This document shows, piece after piece, positions 38,567 through 47,327 of a stretch of 64,000 bases of DNA. Origin of the DNA: Dyella sp. AtDHG13 (GTDB lineage: Bacteria; Pseudomonadota; Gammaproteobacteria; Xanthomonadales; Rhodanobacteraceae); NCBI RefSeq assembly GCF_003201105.1, contig NZ_QICJ01000005.1, forward strand, positions 250,644 through 314,643. The letters run 5' to 3'. The translations under genes were made by a program, and so were the position numbers. Every line of letters begins with the position of its first letter. Position 1 is the first letter of the stretch. The notes under the pieces are model-generated. The model searched no databases. It was not told the DNA's origin and worked only from the letters and a program-made list of their open reading frames with translations.

Positions 38567-38785
38567 TCAGGCCACCGAGGCCTTACGCAGGATCACGTAG
38601 ATCTGGTCCTTCAGCAGCAGCTTTTCCTTCTTCAGCTGCTCGATGGCCATGTCGCCGGCCGGGGCCAGCCCCGTTTCCATGTTCTTGATCTCTTGGTCCA
38701 GCTCGTTGTGGCGATGGAACAGGCGGGAAAAGTGCGGATCGCGCCCCTTGAGGGCGGTGATGAGTTCGCGGTATTCGGGAAACAT
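38567..38785 (-). CDS. YdcH-family (DUF465) small coiled-coil protein
   Basis: A 72-residue, highly charged helical protein. FPEYRELITALKGRDPHFSRL and LKDQIYVILRKA are signature segments of DUF465. Function unknown; several such proteins are abundant and stress-related. It lies 58 nt upstream of ppk2 on the same strand, so may share its transcript. Confidence 0.88.
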   Translation of the reverse strand: MFPEYRELITALKGRDPHFSRLFHRHNELDQEIKNMETGLAPAGDMAIEQLKKEKLLLKDQIYVILRKASVA

Positions 38786-39104
38786 TCCTTGGCTCCTTGA
38801 AACAAGACAGGCTGCGTGTGCAGCCTGACGTTCAAGCGGGCAAGGTGTGCTGATCTGGGTCAGTGGTGTAGGCGTTCAACCACATGCTCGGAGACCTAAG
38901 CGCTTATGCAGGTCTCGCATGAGTGCATGCACATCTGCCCCACCGTCATCCCCGCGAAAGCGGGAGGCGCTTCATCAACAGCCGAACGGCTAGTCATCCA
39001 GCAACTTTACACGTTGCGAGAAGGCCTAAAAGGCACTGGATCCCCGCTTTCGCGGGGATGACGGTGAGGGAACGGGGGTTGCTCAGCAGATTCTGAACAA
39101 GCTC
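38786..39104. repeat. Gap ydcH-sufT with composite inverted-repeat element, copy 5
   Basis: Arms CACCGTCATCCCCGCGAAAG (38941-38960, left arm truncated after CGGGAGG) and CACTGGATCCCCGCTTTC... (39034-39069). A right outer repeat AGATTCTGAACAAGCTC (39088-39104), like copies 1 and 2, ends at the sufT stop. Nearby GAGACCT/AGGTCTC (38891-38916) forms a separate 7-bp stem. No gene seen. Confidence 0.75.
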
Positions 39105-39662
39105 TCAAAGCATGCCGGTTTCGAGCTTGGCGGCGTCGGACATCATGGAGTGGTTCCACGGCGGGTCGAACACCAGGTCCACGTCCGCCTCGGTCACGGT
39201 GGGGATGAGCTCGAGCTTGGTGCGCACGTCGTCGACCAGGATGTCGCCCATGCCGCAGCCGGGCGCGGTCAGGGTCATCTTCACGTAGACCTTGCGCTGG
39301 TCCGGCGCGGGATGCTCCATGCTCACGTCGTAGACCAAGCCCAGCTCGACCACGTTGATCGGGATCTCCGGATCGAACACGGTGCGCAACTGCTGCCACA
39401 CCAGCGCCTCGACGTCGGCATCGCTGGCGTCGCTGGCCAGTTCGATGGGCGGCGGCGGCTCCTTGCCCAGCGCATCGGCATCGTTGCCGGCGATGCGGAA
39501 CAGGTTGCCTTCCACGTAGACCGTGAAGCTGCCGCCCAGCGCCTGGGTGATGTAGCCGATCTGGCCGGCGGGCAGGCTGACCGTTTCGCCCTGGGGCACC
39601 ATGACTGCCTGGCAGTCGCGCTCCAGGGTGAAAGGTTCGCTGCTAAGACTGAAACCGCTCAT
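39105..39662 (-). CDS. sufT: SufT-like Fe-S assembly factor (MIP18/PaaD domain)
   Basis: A 185-residue protein. An N-terminal domain (VMVPQGETVSLPAGQIGYITQALGG, about 18-60) is joined to a DUF59/MIP18 domain with DPEIPINVVELGLVYDV and the Cys in LTAPGCGMGDIL. This architecture is that of SufT, which helps mature Fe-S proteins. ATG 39660-39662 follows an AGGA site; an ATG 36 nt upstream is an alternative. No suf operon is adjacent. Confidence 0.87.
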   Translation of the reverse strand: MSGFSLSSEPFTLERDCQAVMVPQGETVSLPAGQIGYITQALGGSFTVYVEGNLFRIAGNDADALGKEPPPPIELASDASDADVEALVWQQLRTVFDPEIPINVVELGLVYDVSMEHPAPDQRKVYVKMTLTAPGCGMGDILVDDVRTKLELIPTVTEADVDLVFDPPWNHSMMSDAAKLETGML

Positions 39663-39898
39663 GCCGATCCTGCCGAATCTCGTCGATACGCGCGGCAAGC
39701 TGCCGCGCCAAGCTGTCTATTATGCCGGTTGGCGACCGGTCCTGCCCGTTCACATCAGGTCGGAAGGCGGCGTTCTCAAGGGAGCGCGGGCGCCCGGCAC
39801 CTTCAGGTCCGGGACAGGTGCCCGGCCGGGCGCGGTATCATGGGAGTTTTACGCCCGGGAATAGCCGTGTCCTTCGTCCAGTCCACCGTTCGCCATTC

Positions 39899-40336
39899 AT
39901 GAAGCCCTGGGCCGTCTTCTCGCTGCTGTTCGCGCTGGTGAGCGCCGTGATGCTGGGCCTGGCCGCCGGCGCCGTCTGGATGGTTCCCACGCTCTACTCC
40001 CAGCGCGCGTTGCCGTGGCTGGCGCTGCCGGTGGGCTGGCTGCTGGGCAAGGCGATCCGTCACTGGGTGCGCCCGCCGGGCAGCCAGGCGGCGATCCTCG
40101 CAGCATTCTCCACGTTCACCGCCGTGCTTTACGTCAACCTGCTGATGGCCGCGGCGAGCATTGCCGGCCTGATGGGGCTGGGCCTGGTCGACTCGATCCG
40201 CACCGCCGGTTTCCCGTTGCTGCTGCAGCTGGCCCAGTTGGGCTGCTCGCCGGCGGACGACGTGTGGTTCGTCGCCGGCATGGGCCTCTCGGCATGGGCG
40301 GCATCGCGCGCCGGCCGCCAGCCCAAGCGCGGCTAA
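39899..40336 (+). CDS. Small integral membrane protein of unknown function
   Basis: A 145-residue hydrophobic protein with about four TM helices (SLLFALVSAVMLGLAAGAVW, LPWLALPVGWLLG, ILAAFSTFTAVLYVNLLMAA, VWFVAGMGLSAWAA). No family recognised. The frame is open upstream to about 39722, but that part is basic and low-complexity, so ATG 39899 is preferred. A GC-rich hairpin (about 39788-39831) lies in the leader. Convergent with pntB. Confidence 0.65.
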   Translation: MKPWAVFSLLFALVSAVMLGLAAGAVWMVPTLYSQRALPWLALPVGWLLGKAIRHWVRPPGSQAAILAAFSTFTAVLYVNLLMAAASIAGLMGLGLVDSIRTAGFPLLLQLAQLGCSPADDVWFVAGMGLSAWAASRAGRQPKRG

Positions 40337-40346
40337 GCCTTCCGAG

Positions 40347-41777
40347 TCAGGCGTCCAGCGTCTTGAGTTCGGCCACCAGCTGGCTGGCCGCCGCCTGGCC
40401 GTCGCCATAGAGCATGCGCGCGTTGTCGGCGTAGAACAGGGCGTTCTCGATGCCCGCAAAACCCGTGCCCTTGCCGCGCTTGACCACGATCACCTGTTTG
40501 GCGGCGGCCACGTCGAGAATCGGCATGCCGTAGATGGGCGACGCCGGGTCGGTCTTGGCCAGCGGATTCACCACGTCGTTGGCACCGATGACCAGCACCA
40601 CGTCCGTGGTGGGGAACTCGGGGTTGATGTCGTCCATGTCCGCGATCAAGTCATAAGGCACGCCCGCCTCCGCCAGCAGCACGTTCATGTGGCCGGGCAT
40701 GCGGCCCGCCACGGGGTGGATGGCGAACTTCACCTTCACGCCGCGCTCGATCAGCAGCTTGGCGAACTCCCACACCTTGTGCTGCGCCTGCGCCACCGCC
40801 ATGCCGTAGCCCGGCACGATCACCACGCGCTCGGCGTAGGCCATCATCACCGCCGCGTCGCTGGCCTCGATCGGTTTCTGCGCGCCCGCGATGGCCTGCC
40901 CCGCCGCGCCGGCTGCCCCGAAGCTGCCGAACAGCACGTTGCCGATGGAGCGGTTCATCGCCTTGGCCATCAACTGGGTGAGCAAGGTGCCCGCCGCGCC
41001 CACCACGGTGCCGGCGATGATCATCGCCTCGTTCTGCAGCACGAAACCCTCGAACGCCACGGCCAGGCCGGTGAATGCGTTGTAGAGGGAGATCACCACC
41101 GGCATGTCCGCGCCGCCGATGGGCAGGGTCATCATCAGGCCGAACAGCAGGGCCAGCACGAAGAAGGCCACGATCAGCGGCATGGTGAGCTGCCCGCTGG
41201 CGATCATCGCCCCCAGCACCACCGCGCCGGCCAGCACCAGCAGGTTCACCACGCGCTGGCCGGGGAACACGAAACGCCTGTCCAGCCAGCCCTGCAGCTT
41301 GGCGAAGGCGATCAGCGAGCCGGAGAAACTGACCGAGCCGATCAGCGCGCCCAGCACCGCCAGCGCCAGCTGCGCCGTGCCTGGGGTATCGGCGCCGCTG
41401 GCGGTGAACTGGCCGCCATCCAGCAGGGTGACCGACTTGCCGGCGTAGCTGAACAGCTCCGCCGCGCCGATGGCCGCCGCCGCGCCGCCGCCCATGCCGT
41501 TGTAGAGCGCCACCATCTGCGGCATCGCCGTCATGGCGACCCGGCGCCCGGACCACCAGGCGGCAGCCACGCCGATCAGCACGGCCGCCAGGATCAGGCC
41601 CCGGTTGTGCATGTCCGGCAGGGCCAGGGTGGCCAGCACCGCCACCAGCATGCCCACGCCGGCCCACACGATGCCGCCCCGCGCAGAACGCGGGGAACTC
41701 ATGCGCTTGAGACCGAGAATGAACAGCAGGGCAGCGAGGAAGTAACAGGCCTTGATCACGTCCGGCAGCCAGGCCAT
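40347..41777 (-). CDS. pntB: NAD(P)+ transhydrogenase beta subunit
   Basis: A 476-residue membrane protein carrying the beta part of the proton channel (about nine TM helices) and the NADP-binding domain III. Visible: GGADMPVVISLYNAFTGLAV, IVPGYGMAVAQAQHKV (NADP Rossmann) and VIGANDVVNPLAKTDPASPIYGMP. It couples hydride transfer from NADH to NADP with proton entry. Its ATG overlaps the pntA2 stop (TAATG), so they are coupled. The third subunit gene, pntA1, is about 2.3 kb away. Confidence 0.95.
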   Translation of the reverse strand: MAWLPDVIKACYFLAALLFILGLKRMSSPRSARGGIVWAGVGMLVAVLATLALPDMHNRGLILAAVLIGVAAAWWSGRRVAMTAMPQMVALYNGMGGGAAAAIGAAELFSYAGKSVTLLDGGQFTASGADTPGTAQLALAVLGALIGSVSFSGSLIAFAKLQGWLDRRFVFPGQRVVNLLVLAGAVVLGAMIASGQLTMPLIVAFFVLALLFGLMMTLPIGGADMPVVISLYNAFTGLAVAFEGFVLQNEAMIIAGTVVGAAGTLLTQLMAKAMNRSIGNVLFGSFGAAGAAGQAIAGAQKPIEASDAAVMMAYAERVVIVPGYGMAVAQAQHKVWEFAKLLIERGVKVKFAIHPVAGRMPGHMNVLLAEAGVPYDLIADMDDINPEFPTTDVVLVIGANDVVNPLAKTDPASPIYGMPILDVAAAKQVIVVKRGKGTGFAGIENALFYADNARMLYGDGQAAASQLVAELKTLDA

Positions 41778-42082
41778 TACTTGCCCTCCTTGCCGGCCTG
41801 GGGCTTGCTGGCCTTGAACATTTCCAGCATCCGTTCAGTCACCACGTAGCCGCCGGCGGCGTTGCCCGCGCCCAGCAGCACGCCAATGAAGCCGATGGCC
41901 ATCTCGAAAGGGGTCTGCGCGTGCCCTAGCGCTATCATGGCACCCACCAGCACAATGCCATGGATGAAGTTGGAGCCTGACATCAAGGGGGTGTGGAGTA
42001 TCACCGGTACTCTGGCGATGATTTCGTACCCCGTGAAAGCGGCCAACATGAAGATGTAAAGCGCCAGGAAACCGTCGATCAT
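41777..42082 (-). CDS. pntA2: NAD(P)+ transhydrogenase alpha subunit, membrane part
   Basis: A 101-residue protein equal to the C-terminal TM segment of a single-chain PntA: helices in FLALYIFMLAAFTGYEI, FIHGIVLVGAMIALG and MAIGFIGVLLGAGNAAGGYVVTERML. ATG 42080-42082 follows a GGGAGGGG site. Normally preceded by pntA1; here the upstream DNA is the start of a divergent sigma-factor operon. Confidence 0.93.
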   Translation of the reverse strand: MIDGFLALYIFMLAAFTGYEIIARVPVILHTPLMSGSNFIHGIVLVGAMIALGHAQTPFEMAIGFIGVLLGAGNAAGGYVVTERMLEMFKASKPQAGKEGK

Positions 42083-42175
42083 GACCCCTCCCCGCCAGGA
42101 CTCCGATGCCACCGCATCATACGGTTGCGGGTCAACGCGCGCGAGCGTCGGACGTTGATAGGCAAGGACGTACCG

Positions 42176-42805
42176 ATGGAGTCTCAGGATGGCCGATCCG
42201 ACGAACCGGACGACGACGGTATGAACAGCGTCGTCTCCACGCTAGAGGGCGACCTGCTGCTCGAAGAAGCCCGGGCGGTGCCGGCTTCCATGGACGCTTT
42301 CCTGGCGCAGGTGGAACGCCGCGCCTTCCGCATGGCCGAGCTGAACCTGGGCCACCGCGAAGACGCGCTGGACGCCGTCCAGGACGCCATGCTCAGGCTG
42401 GTCAAGCACTACAGCGACAAGCCGGCCCAGGAATGGACGCCCCTGTTCTGGGGCATCCTGCGCCGGCGCATCGTGGATCTGCAGCGCCGCCGCAAGGTGC
42501 GCTCGATCATGGTGGGCTGGCTGGGCGGCCGGGACGACGACGGCGACGAGCTGCCCGCCTGGGAACCGGCCGACACTTCGCCGGGCCCGCTGGAGCGATT
42601 GACCGATTCGCAGTCGTACGCAGACATGGCCGCGGCCGTGAAACTGCTGCCCCAGCGCCAGCGCGAAGCCTTCATGCTGCGCGTGCTCGAAGGCCTGGAC
42701 GTGGCGGAAACCGCGCAGGCCATGGGATGTTCGGAAGGGAGCGTGAAAACACATCTGTCGCGCGCGCTGCAACGCCTGCGCGACCAACTGGAGGAATGGC
42801 GATGA
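42176..42805 (+). CDS. ECF-type RNA polymerase sigma factor
   Basis: A 209-residue sigma-70-family protein. Region 2 (LNLGHREDALDAVQDAMLRL, then WGILRRRIVDLQRR) and region 4 with its HTH (LPQRQREAFMLRVL, then GCSEGSVKTHLSRALQRL) are clear; region 3 is missing as in ECF factors. Start ATG 42176 has an AAGGA site. Its stop overlaps the DUF3619 gene start (ATGA). The triple sigma-DUF3619-DUF3106 is a recurring operon, so the downstream membrane protein may be its anti-sigma factor. Confidence 0.92.
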   Translation: MESQDGRSDEPDDDGMNSVVSTLEGDLLLEEARAVPASMDAFLAQVERRAFRMAELNLGHREDALDAVQDAMLRLVKHYSDKPAQEWTPLFWGILRRRIVDLQRRRKVRSIMVGWLGGRDDDGDELPAWEPADTSPGPLERLTDSQSYADMAAAVKLLPQRQREAFMLRVLEGLDVAETAQAMGCSEGSVKTHLSRALQRLRDQLEEWR

Positions 42806-43182
42806 ACGCGCCTGACAACCACCTCGAACTTCGCGCCCGCGCGCTCTATCGCGAGGCGGCGCGCCAACTCGACCCGGCCGTGGCCGCCCGCCTGCGTGCC
42901 GCCCGGCGCGAAGCGCTGGCCAGCGCCAGCAAGACCTCGTGGGCGCACCGCCTGCTGGAGCTGCTGCTGCCGGCCGGGGCGTTTGCCGCCATCGCGGTGG
43001 TCGCCCTGTTCCTGTCTTCGCCGGTGCAGCGCCCGACCTCGGTCGCGCCGAACTCCGCGCAGACCGTGGACGTGGACGGCGAGCTTCCGCCCGATGCCGC
43101 CGTCACCGACCCGACGCTGTACCAGAACATGGACTTCTACGGATGGCTGGCCAAGAACGGCGACAGCGAGGCGAGCAGGTAA
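42802..43182 (+). CDS. DUF3619-like membrane protein, putative anti-sigma factor
   Basis: A 126-residue protein: a basic N-terminal cytoplasmic part (LRARALYREAARQLDPAVAARL), one TM helix (about 54-74, LLLPAGAFAAIAVVALFLSS) and a short acidic periplasmic tail ending in NMDFYGWLAKNGD. Single-TM proteins translationally coupled to ECF genes often bind the sigma factor; that role is inferred here only from context. Confidence 0.7.
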   Translation: MNAPDNHLELRARALYREAARQLDPAVAARLRAARREALASASKTSWAHRLLELLLPAGAFAAIAVVALFLSSPVQRPTSVAPNSAQTVDVDGELPPDAAVTDPTLYQNMDFYGWLAKNGDSEASR

Positions 43183-43184
43183 CC

Positions 43185-43751
43185 ATGCGTCGATGCCGTG
43201 TTTTCGTGTCGCTGCTTCTTGTCCTCGGACTCGGCGGCATCGCAACCAGCGCCATGGCCCAGCAGGTGCCCCCGCCGGGACCGCCGCCGGGCGACTTCCC
43301 GCACGGGCCACCCCCGCCCGGCATGCTTCCGCCGGGTCCCCGGCCCGTGCTGCCGCCCGGACCACCGCCGCCGCCCCGCCCGTGGCAGACGCTCTCCGCG
43401 CAGGATCGCGAGATGCTCGGCCCGGTGGCGGACAAGTGGGACACGTTCCCGCCGCAGAAGCAGGCACGCCTGCTGCAGCGCGCGCAGGAGTGGGAAAGCC
43501 TGCCGCCGGCGGAGCGCGAGCGGGCCCGCCAGAATTTCGAGCAGTGGCAGAAGATGACGCCGCAGCAGCGCGAACAGGTGCGCGAGAACAGCAAGCGCTT
43601 CCAGGAACTGTCGCCGCAGGAGCGCGCGCAACTGCACGACGCCTTCCAGCGCTTCCAGCAACTGTCGCCGGAGCAGCAGGAACAGCTGAGGCGCCAGTGG
43701 CATCACGACATGCGCAACGGCCCCATGGGCCCGCCGCCGCCACGGCACTGA
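43185..43751 (+). CDS. DUF3106 exported Pro-rich protein
   Basis: A 188-residue protein with a signal peptide (to AMA at about 24), a Pro-rich low-complexity segment (about 26-64), and a Trp/Gln/Glu-rich repeated helical part with motifs such as WQ-x-L-S/T, L-P-P-x-E-R-E-R-x-R and F-Q-x-L-S-P-x-E. This is the DUF3106 pattern, resembling periplasmic stress chaperones of the CpxP/RcnB-like shape. It begins 2 nt after the DUF3619 gene. A terminator follows at once. Confidence 0.82.
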   Translation: MRRCRVFVSLLLVLGLGGIATSAMAQQVPPPGPPPGDFPHGPPPPGMLPPGPRPVLPPGPPPPPRPWQTLSAQDREMLGPVADKWDTFPPQKQARLLQRAQEWESLPPAERERARQNFEQWQKMTPQQREQVRENSKRFQELSPQERAQLHDAFQRFQQLSPEQQEQLRRQWHHDMRNGPMGPPPPRH

Positions 43752-43754
43752 ACG

Positions 43755-43782
43755 AAAAGCCCCGCCATGGCGGGGCTTTTTT
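43755..43782 (+). terminator. Rho-independent terminator of the sigma-factor operon
   Basis: AAAAGCCCCGCC and GGCGGGGCTTTTTT form a perfect palindromic stem followed by a T-run, 3 nt after the DUF3106 stop. Confidence 0.93.
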
Positions 43783-43832
43783 GTGGGCGGGTTCAACGCG
43801 CTGGTTCAAAGCGTCGCGATAACGCTCATTCC

Positions 43833-43973
43833 CCTCACCGTCATTCCGGCGCAGGCCGGAATCCAGTGGCGAAGGTGCTCGGTTATCGCGTGACGTCAAA
43901 GCGTTCGATTCTTCCGCGAAAACCGCACGAGGCGGTCACTGGATTCCGGCCTGCGCCGGAATGACGGTGAGGG
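43833..43973. repeat. Composite inverted-repeat element, copy 6
   Basis: Arms CCTCACCGTCATTCCGGCGC... (43833-43869) and the complement (43937-43973). The spacer CGGTTATCGCGTGACGTCAA and on is nearly identical to copy 2. Lies between the sigma operon terminator and the 3' end of pntA1. Confidence 0.88.
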
Positions 43974-44034
43974 AACCCTATCGCTGTCGGAAATCGTGCA
44001 CCGCCTTGAAGGCAACCCACCGCAAGCCTCCACC

Positions 44035-45135
44035 TCACCCCTGAAACTTCGCCTCACCATCACGCGTGATGCAGCTCTTGGCCACCAGCTCGTCATTGAA
44101 ATCCGGCGCCAGCGTTCCACCCTGTATCAACAGTTCAAGGAAGTTGTACACGTTGCGCGCGATCATTTCGGAGGCGTGCAGCGGTGCGCCGGCCGGCAGG
44201 TTGAGCGGGCCCAGGATCACCACGCTCTGATGCTCCACACGCTGGCCCGGCTGGGTCAGTTCGCAGTTGCCGCCGCCTTCGGCGGCAAGGTCCACGATGA
44301 GCGCGCCGGGCTTCATGCCGTCCACCATGGCGCGGGTCAGGATCCTGGGTGAAGGGCGACCGGGCACGGCCGCAGTGGTCACCACCACGTCCACACTCTT
44401 CAGGTGTTCGGCCAGCGCCTGCTGCTGCGCGGCGCGTTCCTCCGCGGTGAGCTCGCGCGCATAGCCGCCGCTGCCCGCCGCGCTCACGCCCAGCTCGATG
44501 AACTTGGCGCCCAGCGACTCCACCTGTTCGCGGGTTTCGGGGCGCACGTCGTAGCCTTCCGTCTGCGCACCCAGGCGGCGCGCCGTGGCGATGGCCTGCA
44601 GGCCCGCGACGCCTGCGCCGATCACGAGCACGCGCGACGGACGGATCGTGCCGGCCGCGGTGGTGAGCATGGGGAAGAATTTCGGCGACGCTTCGGCGGC
44701 GATCAGCATGGCCCGATAGCCAGCCACGGCGGCCTGCGAACTGAGCACGTCCATCGCCTGCGCGCGCGTCGTGCGCGGCAGCAGCTCCAGCGCGAACGCG
44801 GTGAGACGGCGCTGGCCCATCGTCTCGATGCGCGCGGCGGCGCCGTAGGGCCGCAACTGGCCCACCACCACTGCGCCTTCGCGCAGGCGAGGCCACACGC
44901 TGTCATCGGGAGGAAGCACGCAGGCGAATACATCCGCCTGCGCCAGCACGCTGTTCGCATCGGCGAATTCGACGTCGGCATAGGCATCATCGGGAAAACC
45001 GGCCGCCGCACCGGCGCCGCGTTCCAGCAGCACGCGGACATCCTTGCCGCGCAATTTTTTCGCCACCTCGGGTGTGATCGCCACGCGGCGTTCGCCGGCG
45101 GCGGTCTCGCGCAATGCGGCCACGGTGATCGGCAT
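44035..45135 (-). CDS. pntA1: NAD(P)+ transhydrogenase alpha subunit, NAD-binding part
   Basis: A 366-residue protein of the alanine dehydrogenase/PntA N-terminal family. It opens MPITVAALRETAAGERRVAI, has SSQAAVAGYRAMLIAAE, a Rossmann loop VLVIGAGVAGLQAIATARRLGA, and the mobile loop GYARELTAEE. It binds NAD(H) and passes hydride to the NADP domain of PntB. The usual partner genes pntA2 and pntB lie downstream on the same strand but behind an opposing three-gene operon and repeat copy 6, so direct cotranscription is doubtful. Confidence 0.93.
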   Translation of the reverse strand: MPITVAALRETAAGERRVAITPEVAKKLRGKDVRVLLERGAGAAAGFPDDAYADVEFADANSVLAQADVFACVLPPDDSVWPRLREGAVVVGQLRPYGAAARIETMGQRRLTAFALELLPRTTRAQAMDVLSSQAAVAGYRAMLIAAEASPKFFPMLTTAAGTIRPSRVLVIGAGVAGLQAIATARRLGAQTEGYDVRPETREQVESLGAKFIELGVSAAGSGGYARELTAEERAAQQQALAEHLKSVDVVVTTAAVPGRPSPRILTRAMVDGMKPGALIVDLAAEGGGNCELTQPGQRVEHQSVVILGPLNLPAGAPLHASEMIARNVYNFLELLIQGGTLAPDFNDELVAKSCITRDGEAKFQG

Positions 45136-45170
45136 CGTGCATCCCCTGCGGAAAGGTTCCGGCATCGTAG

Positions 45171-45707
<537 letters not shown>

Positions 45708-45717
45708 GAGCAGGAGT

Positions 45718-45782
45718 GAGTGAAGAGGAGTGAGTAGTGAGAGAAGGCGAGCGGTAGTCTCACTACTTACTGCTCTTCACTC
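45718..45782. repeat. GAGTGAAGAG large inverted repeat
   Basis: 25-nt arms at 45718-45742 and 45758-45782 pair at 23 of 25 positions around a 15-nt loop, starting GAGTGAAGAG. A decayed relative is at the hemA-prfA junction. Could act as terminator for cdd, although no T-run follows directly. Confidence 0.75.
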
Positions 45783-45829
45783 GTTTCTCTTGCGCCTTTA
45801 GCATCAACCTTATTTTCCCGGACTTCCCC

Positions 45830-46399
45830 ATGTCCCACCCTCTTTCCCTGCTGCAGCAACGCCACTCGGTTCCCTCGCGCCAACTGGGCGAGCCCGGTCC
45901 GGATGCCGCCACGCTGCAAGCGCTGCTGGAAGCGGCCATCCGCGTGCCCGACCACGGCAAGCTCGAACCCTTCCGACTGATCCTGCTGCAAGGCGATGCC
46001 AAGCTCGCCTTTGGCGCGCGGCTGGCCGAGCTTTCGCTGCGGGTGAACCCGCACATGGCCGACGCCAAGCGCGAGAAGGACCGCACGCGCTACGACTTCG
46101 CCCCGCTGGTGGTGGCGGTGATCGCGCGCATCGACGCCAGCAGCACGGTACCAGTAATCGAGCAGCAGCTCAGCGCCGGTTGCGTCGCCTACAACCTGCT
46201 GCTGGGTGCAGGGGCGCTGGGCTTCGGGGCGCAATGGCTCACCGGCTGGGCCGCGTACAACCGCGAGGCCGCCGCCATCCTCGGCCTTGCGGACAACGAA
46301 CAGGTGATCGGCTTCGTGCACATCGGCACGCCGCAGATCGACGTACCCGACCGCGAACGCCCCGTGCTCGCGAACCTGGTCAGCACATGGACGCCATGA
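45830..46399 (+). CDS. Nitroreductase-family flavoprotein (YdjA-like)
   Basis: A 189-residue FMN enzyme. N-terminal RHSVPSRQLGEPGP and the block AIRVPDHGKLEPFRLILL place it in the small YdjA-like branch; LGFGAQWLTG and GFVHIGTP follow. These use NAD(P)H to reduce nitro compounds or related substrates. Its stop overlaps the start of the exonuclease gene (ATGA). Confidence 0.9.
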   Translation: MSHPLSLLQQRHSVPSRQLGEPGPDAATLQALLEAAIRVPDHGKLEPFRLILLQGDAKLAFGARLAELSLRVNPHMADAKREKDRTRYDFAPLVVAVIARIDASSTVPVIEQQLSAGCVAYNLLLGAGALGFGAQWLTGWAAYNREAAAILGLADNEQVIGFVHIGTPQIDVPDRERPVLANLVSTWTP

Positions 46400-47286
46400 G
46401 CCGTCCAGCCGTCCATCTGATCGATGGCAGTCTTTACGTGTTCCGCGCGTGGCACTCCATGCCGGACGAATTCCACGACGCGGACGGCCATCCGGTCAAC
46501 GCGGTGCACGGCTTCACGCGCTTTCTGTGCGAACTGCTGGAACGCGTGAAGCCCGAGCACCTGGCCGTGGCGTTCGATGCGTCGCTCACCACCTCGTTCC
46601 GCAACGCGATCTATCCCGCCTACAAGGCCAACCGCGAATTGCCGCCGCCGGATCTGGAACGCCAGTTCGTGCTGTGCCGCGACGTGGCGCTGGCGCTGGG
46701 CGTGCCCGTGCTGATCGACCATACCTACGAGGCCGACGACCTGATCGGCAGCGCGCTGTGGACGCTGCGTGGCCACGGCTTCCGCAGCGTGATCGTCTCG
46801 GCGGACAAGGACTTCGGCCAGTTGCTGGGCGAGCACGACGAACAGTGGGACTACGCGCGCAACCTGCGCTGGGGCCCCGCGGGCGTGCATGAAAAAATGG
46901 GCGTGCATCCGCACCAGGTGGCGGATTTTCTCGCCCTGTGCGGCGACGCGGTCGACAACATCCCCGGCGTGCCCGGCGTCGGCGCGAAGACGGCCGCCGC
47001 CCTGCTCGCGCATTTCGGCAGCCTGGATGCCTTGCTGGACCGCGTGGACGAAGTGCCTTTCCTGCGCCTTCGCGGCGCCGCCAGTTGCGCCGCGAAGTTG
47101 CGCGAGCATGCGGAGGCGGCACGGCTTTATCGCCGCCTGACCCGCATCGCGCTCGACGCGCCGGTGCCCACCGAAATCGACGGGCTTCGCCGCCTGCGTG
47201 GCGAGGCGGAGGCGATGGAAGCGCTGTGCGAACGCTTGCGTTTCGGCCCGCTGACACGCACGCGCCTGAAGGCCTTGCTGGCCTGA
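46396..47286 (+). CDS. 5'-3' exonuclease (PolI N-domain/FEN family)
   Basis: A 296-residue stand-alone flap/5' exonuclease. Metal-binding acidic clusters are visible: LIDGSLYVFRAWHS, AFDASLTTSFRN, YEADDLIGSAL, SADKDFGQLL, and the helix-hairpin-helix GVPGVGAKTAAALL. Known relatives process Okazaki flaps and RNA primers. The start overlaps the nitroreductase stop; ATG 46387 (three codons earlier) is an alternative. Confidence 0.9.
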   Translation: MSRPAVHLIDGSLYVFRAWHSMPDEFHDADGHPVNAVHGFTRFLCELLERVKPEHLAVAFDASLTTSFRNAIYPAYKANRELPPPDLERQFVLCRDVALALGVPVLIDHTYEADDLIGSALWTLRGHGFRSVIVSADKDFGQLLGEHDEQWDYARNLRWGPAGVHEKMGVHPHQVADFLALCGDAVDNIPGVPGVGAKTAAALLAHFGSLDALLDRVDEVPFLRLRGAASCAAKLREHAEAARLYRRLTRIALDAPVPTEIDGLRRLRGEAEAMEALCERLRFGPLTRTRLKALLA

Positions 47287-47327
47287 GCGCCGCGCACGGG
47301 ACGCGTTGCTCGCGCTAGCATGGCGCC

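Noticed and set aside
39722-39898. N-terminal extension of the small membrane protein at 39899
   Set aside because: The added part is Arg/Gly/Pro-rich and overlaps a GC-rich hairpin; the hydrophobic protein starts naturally at 39899.
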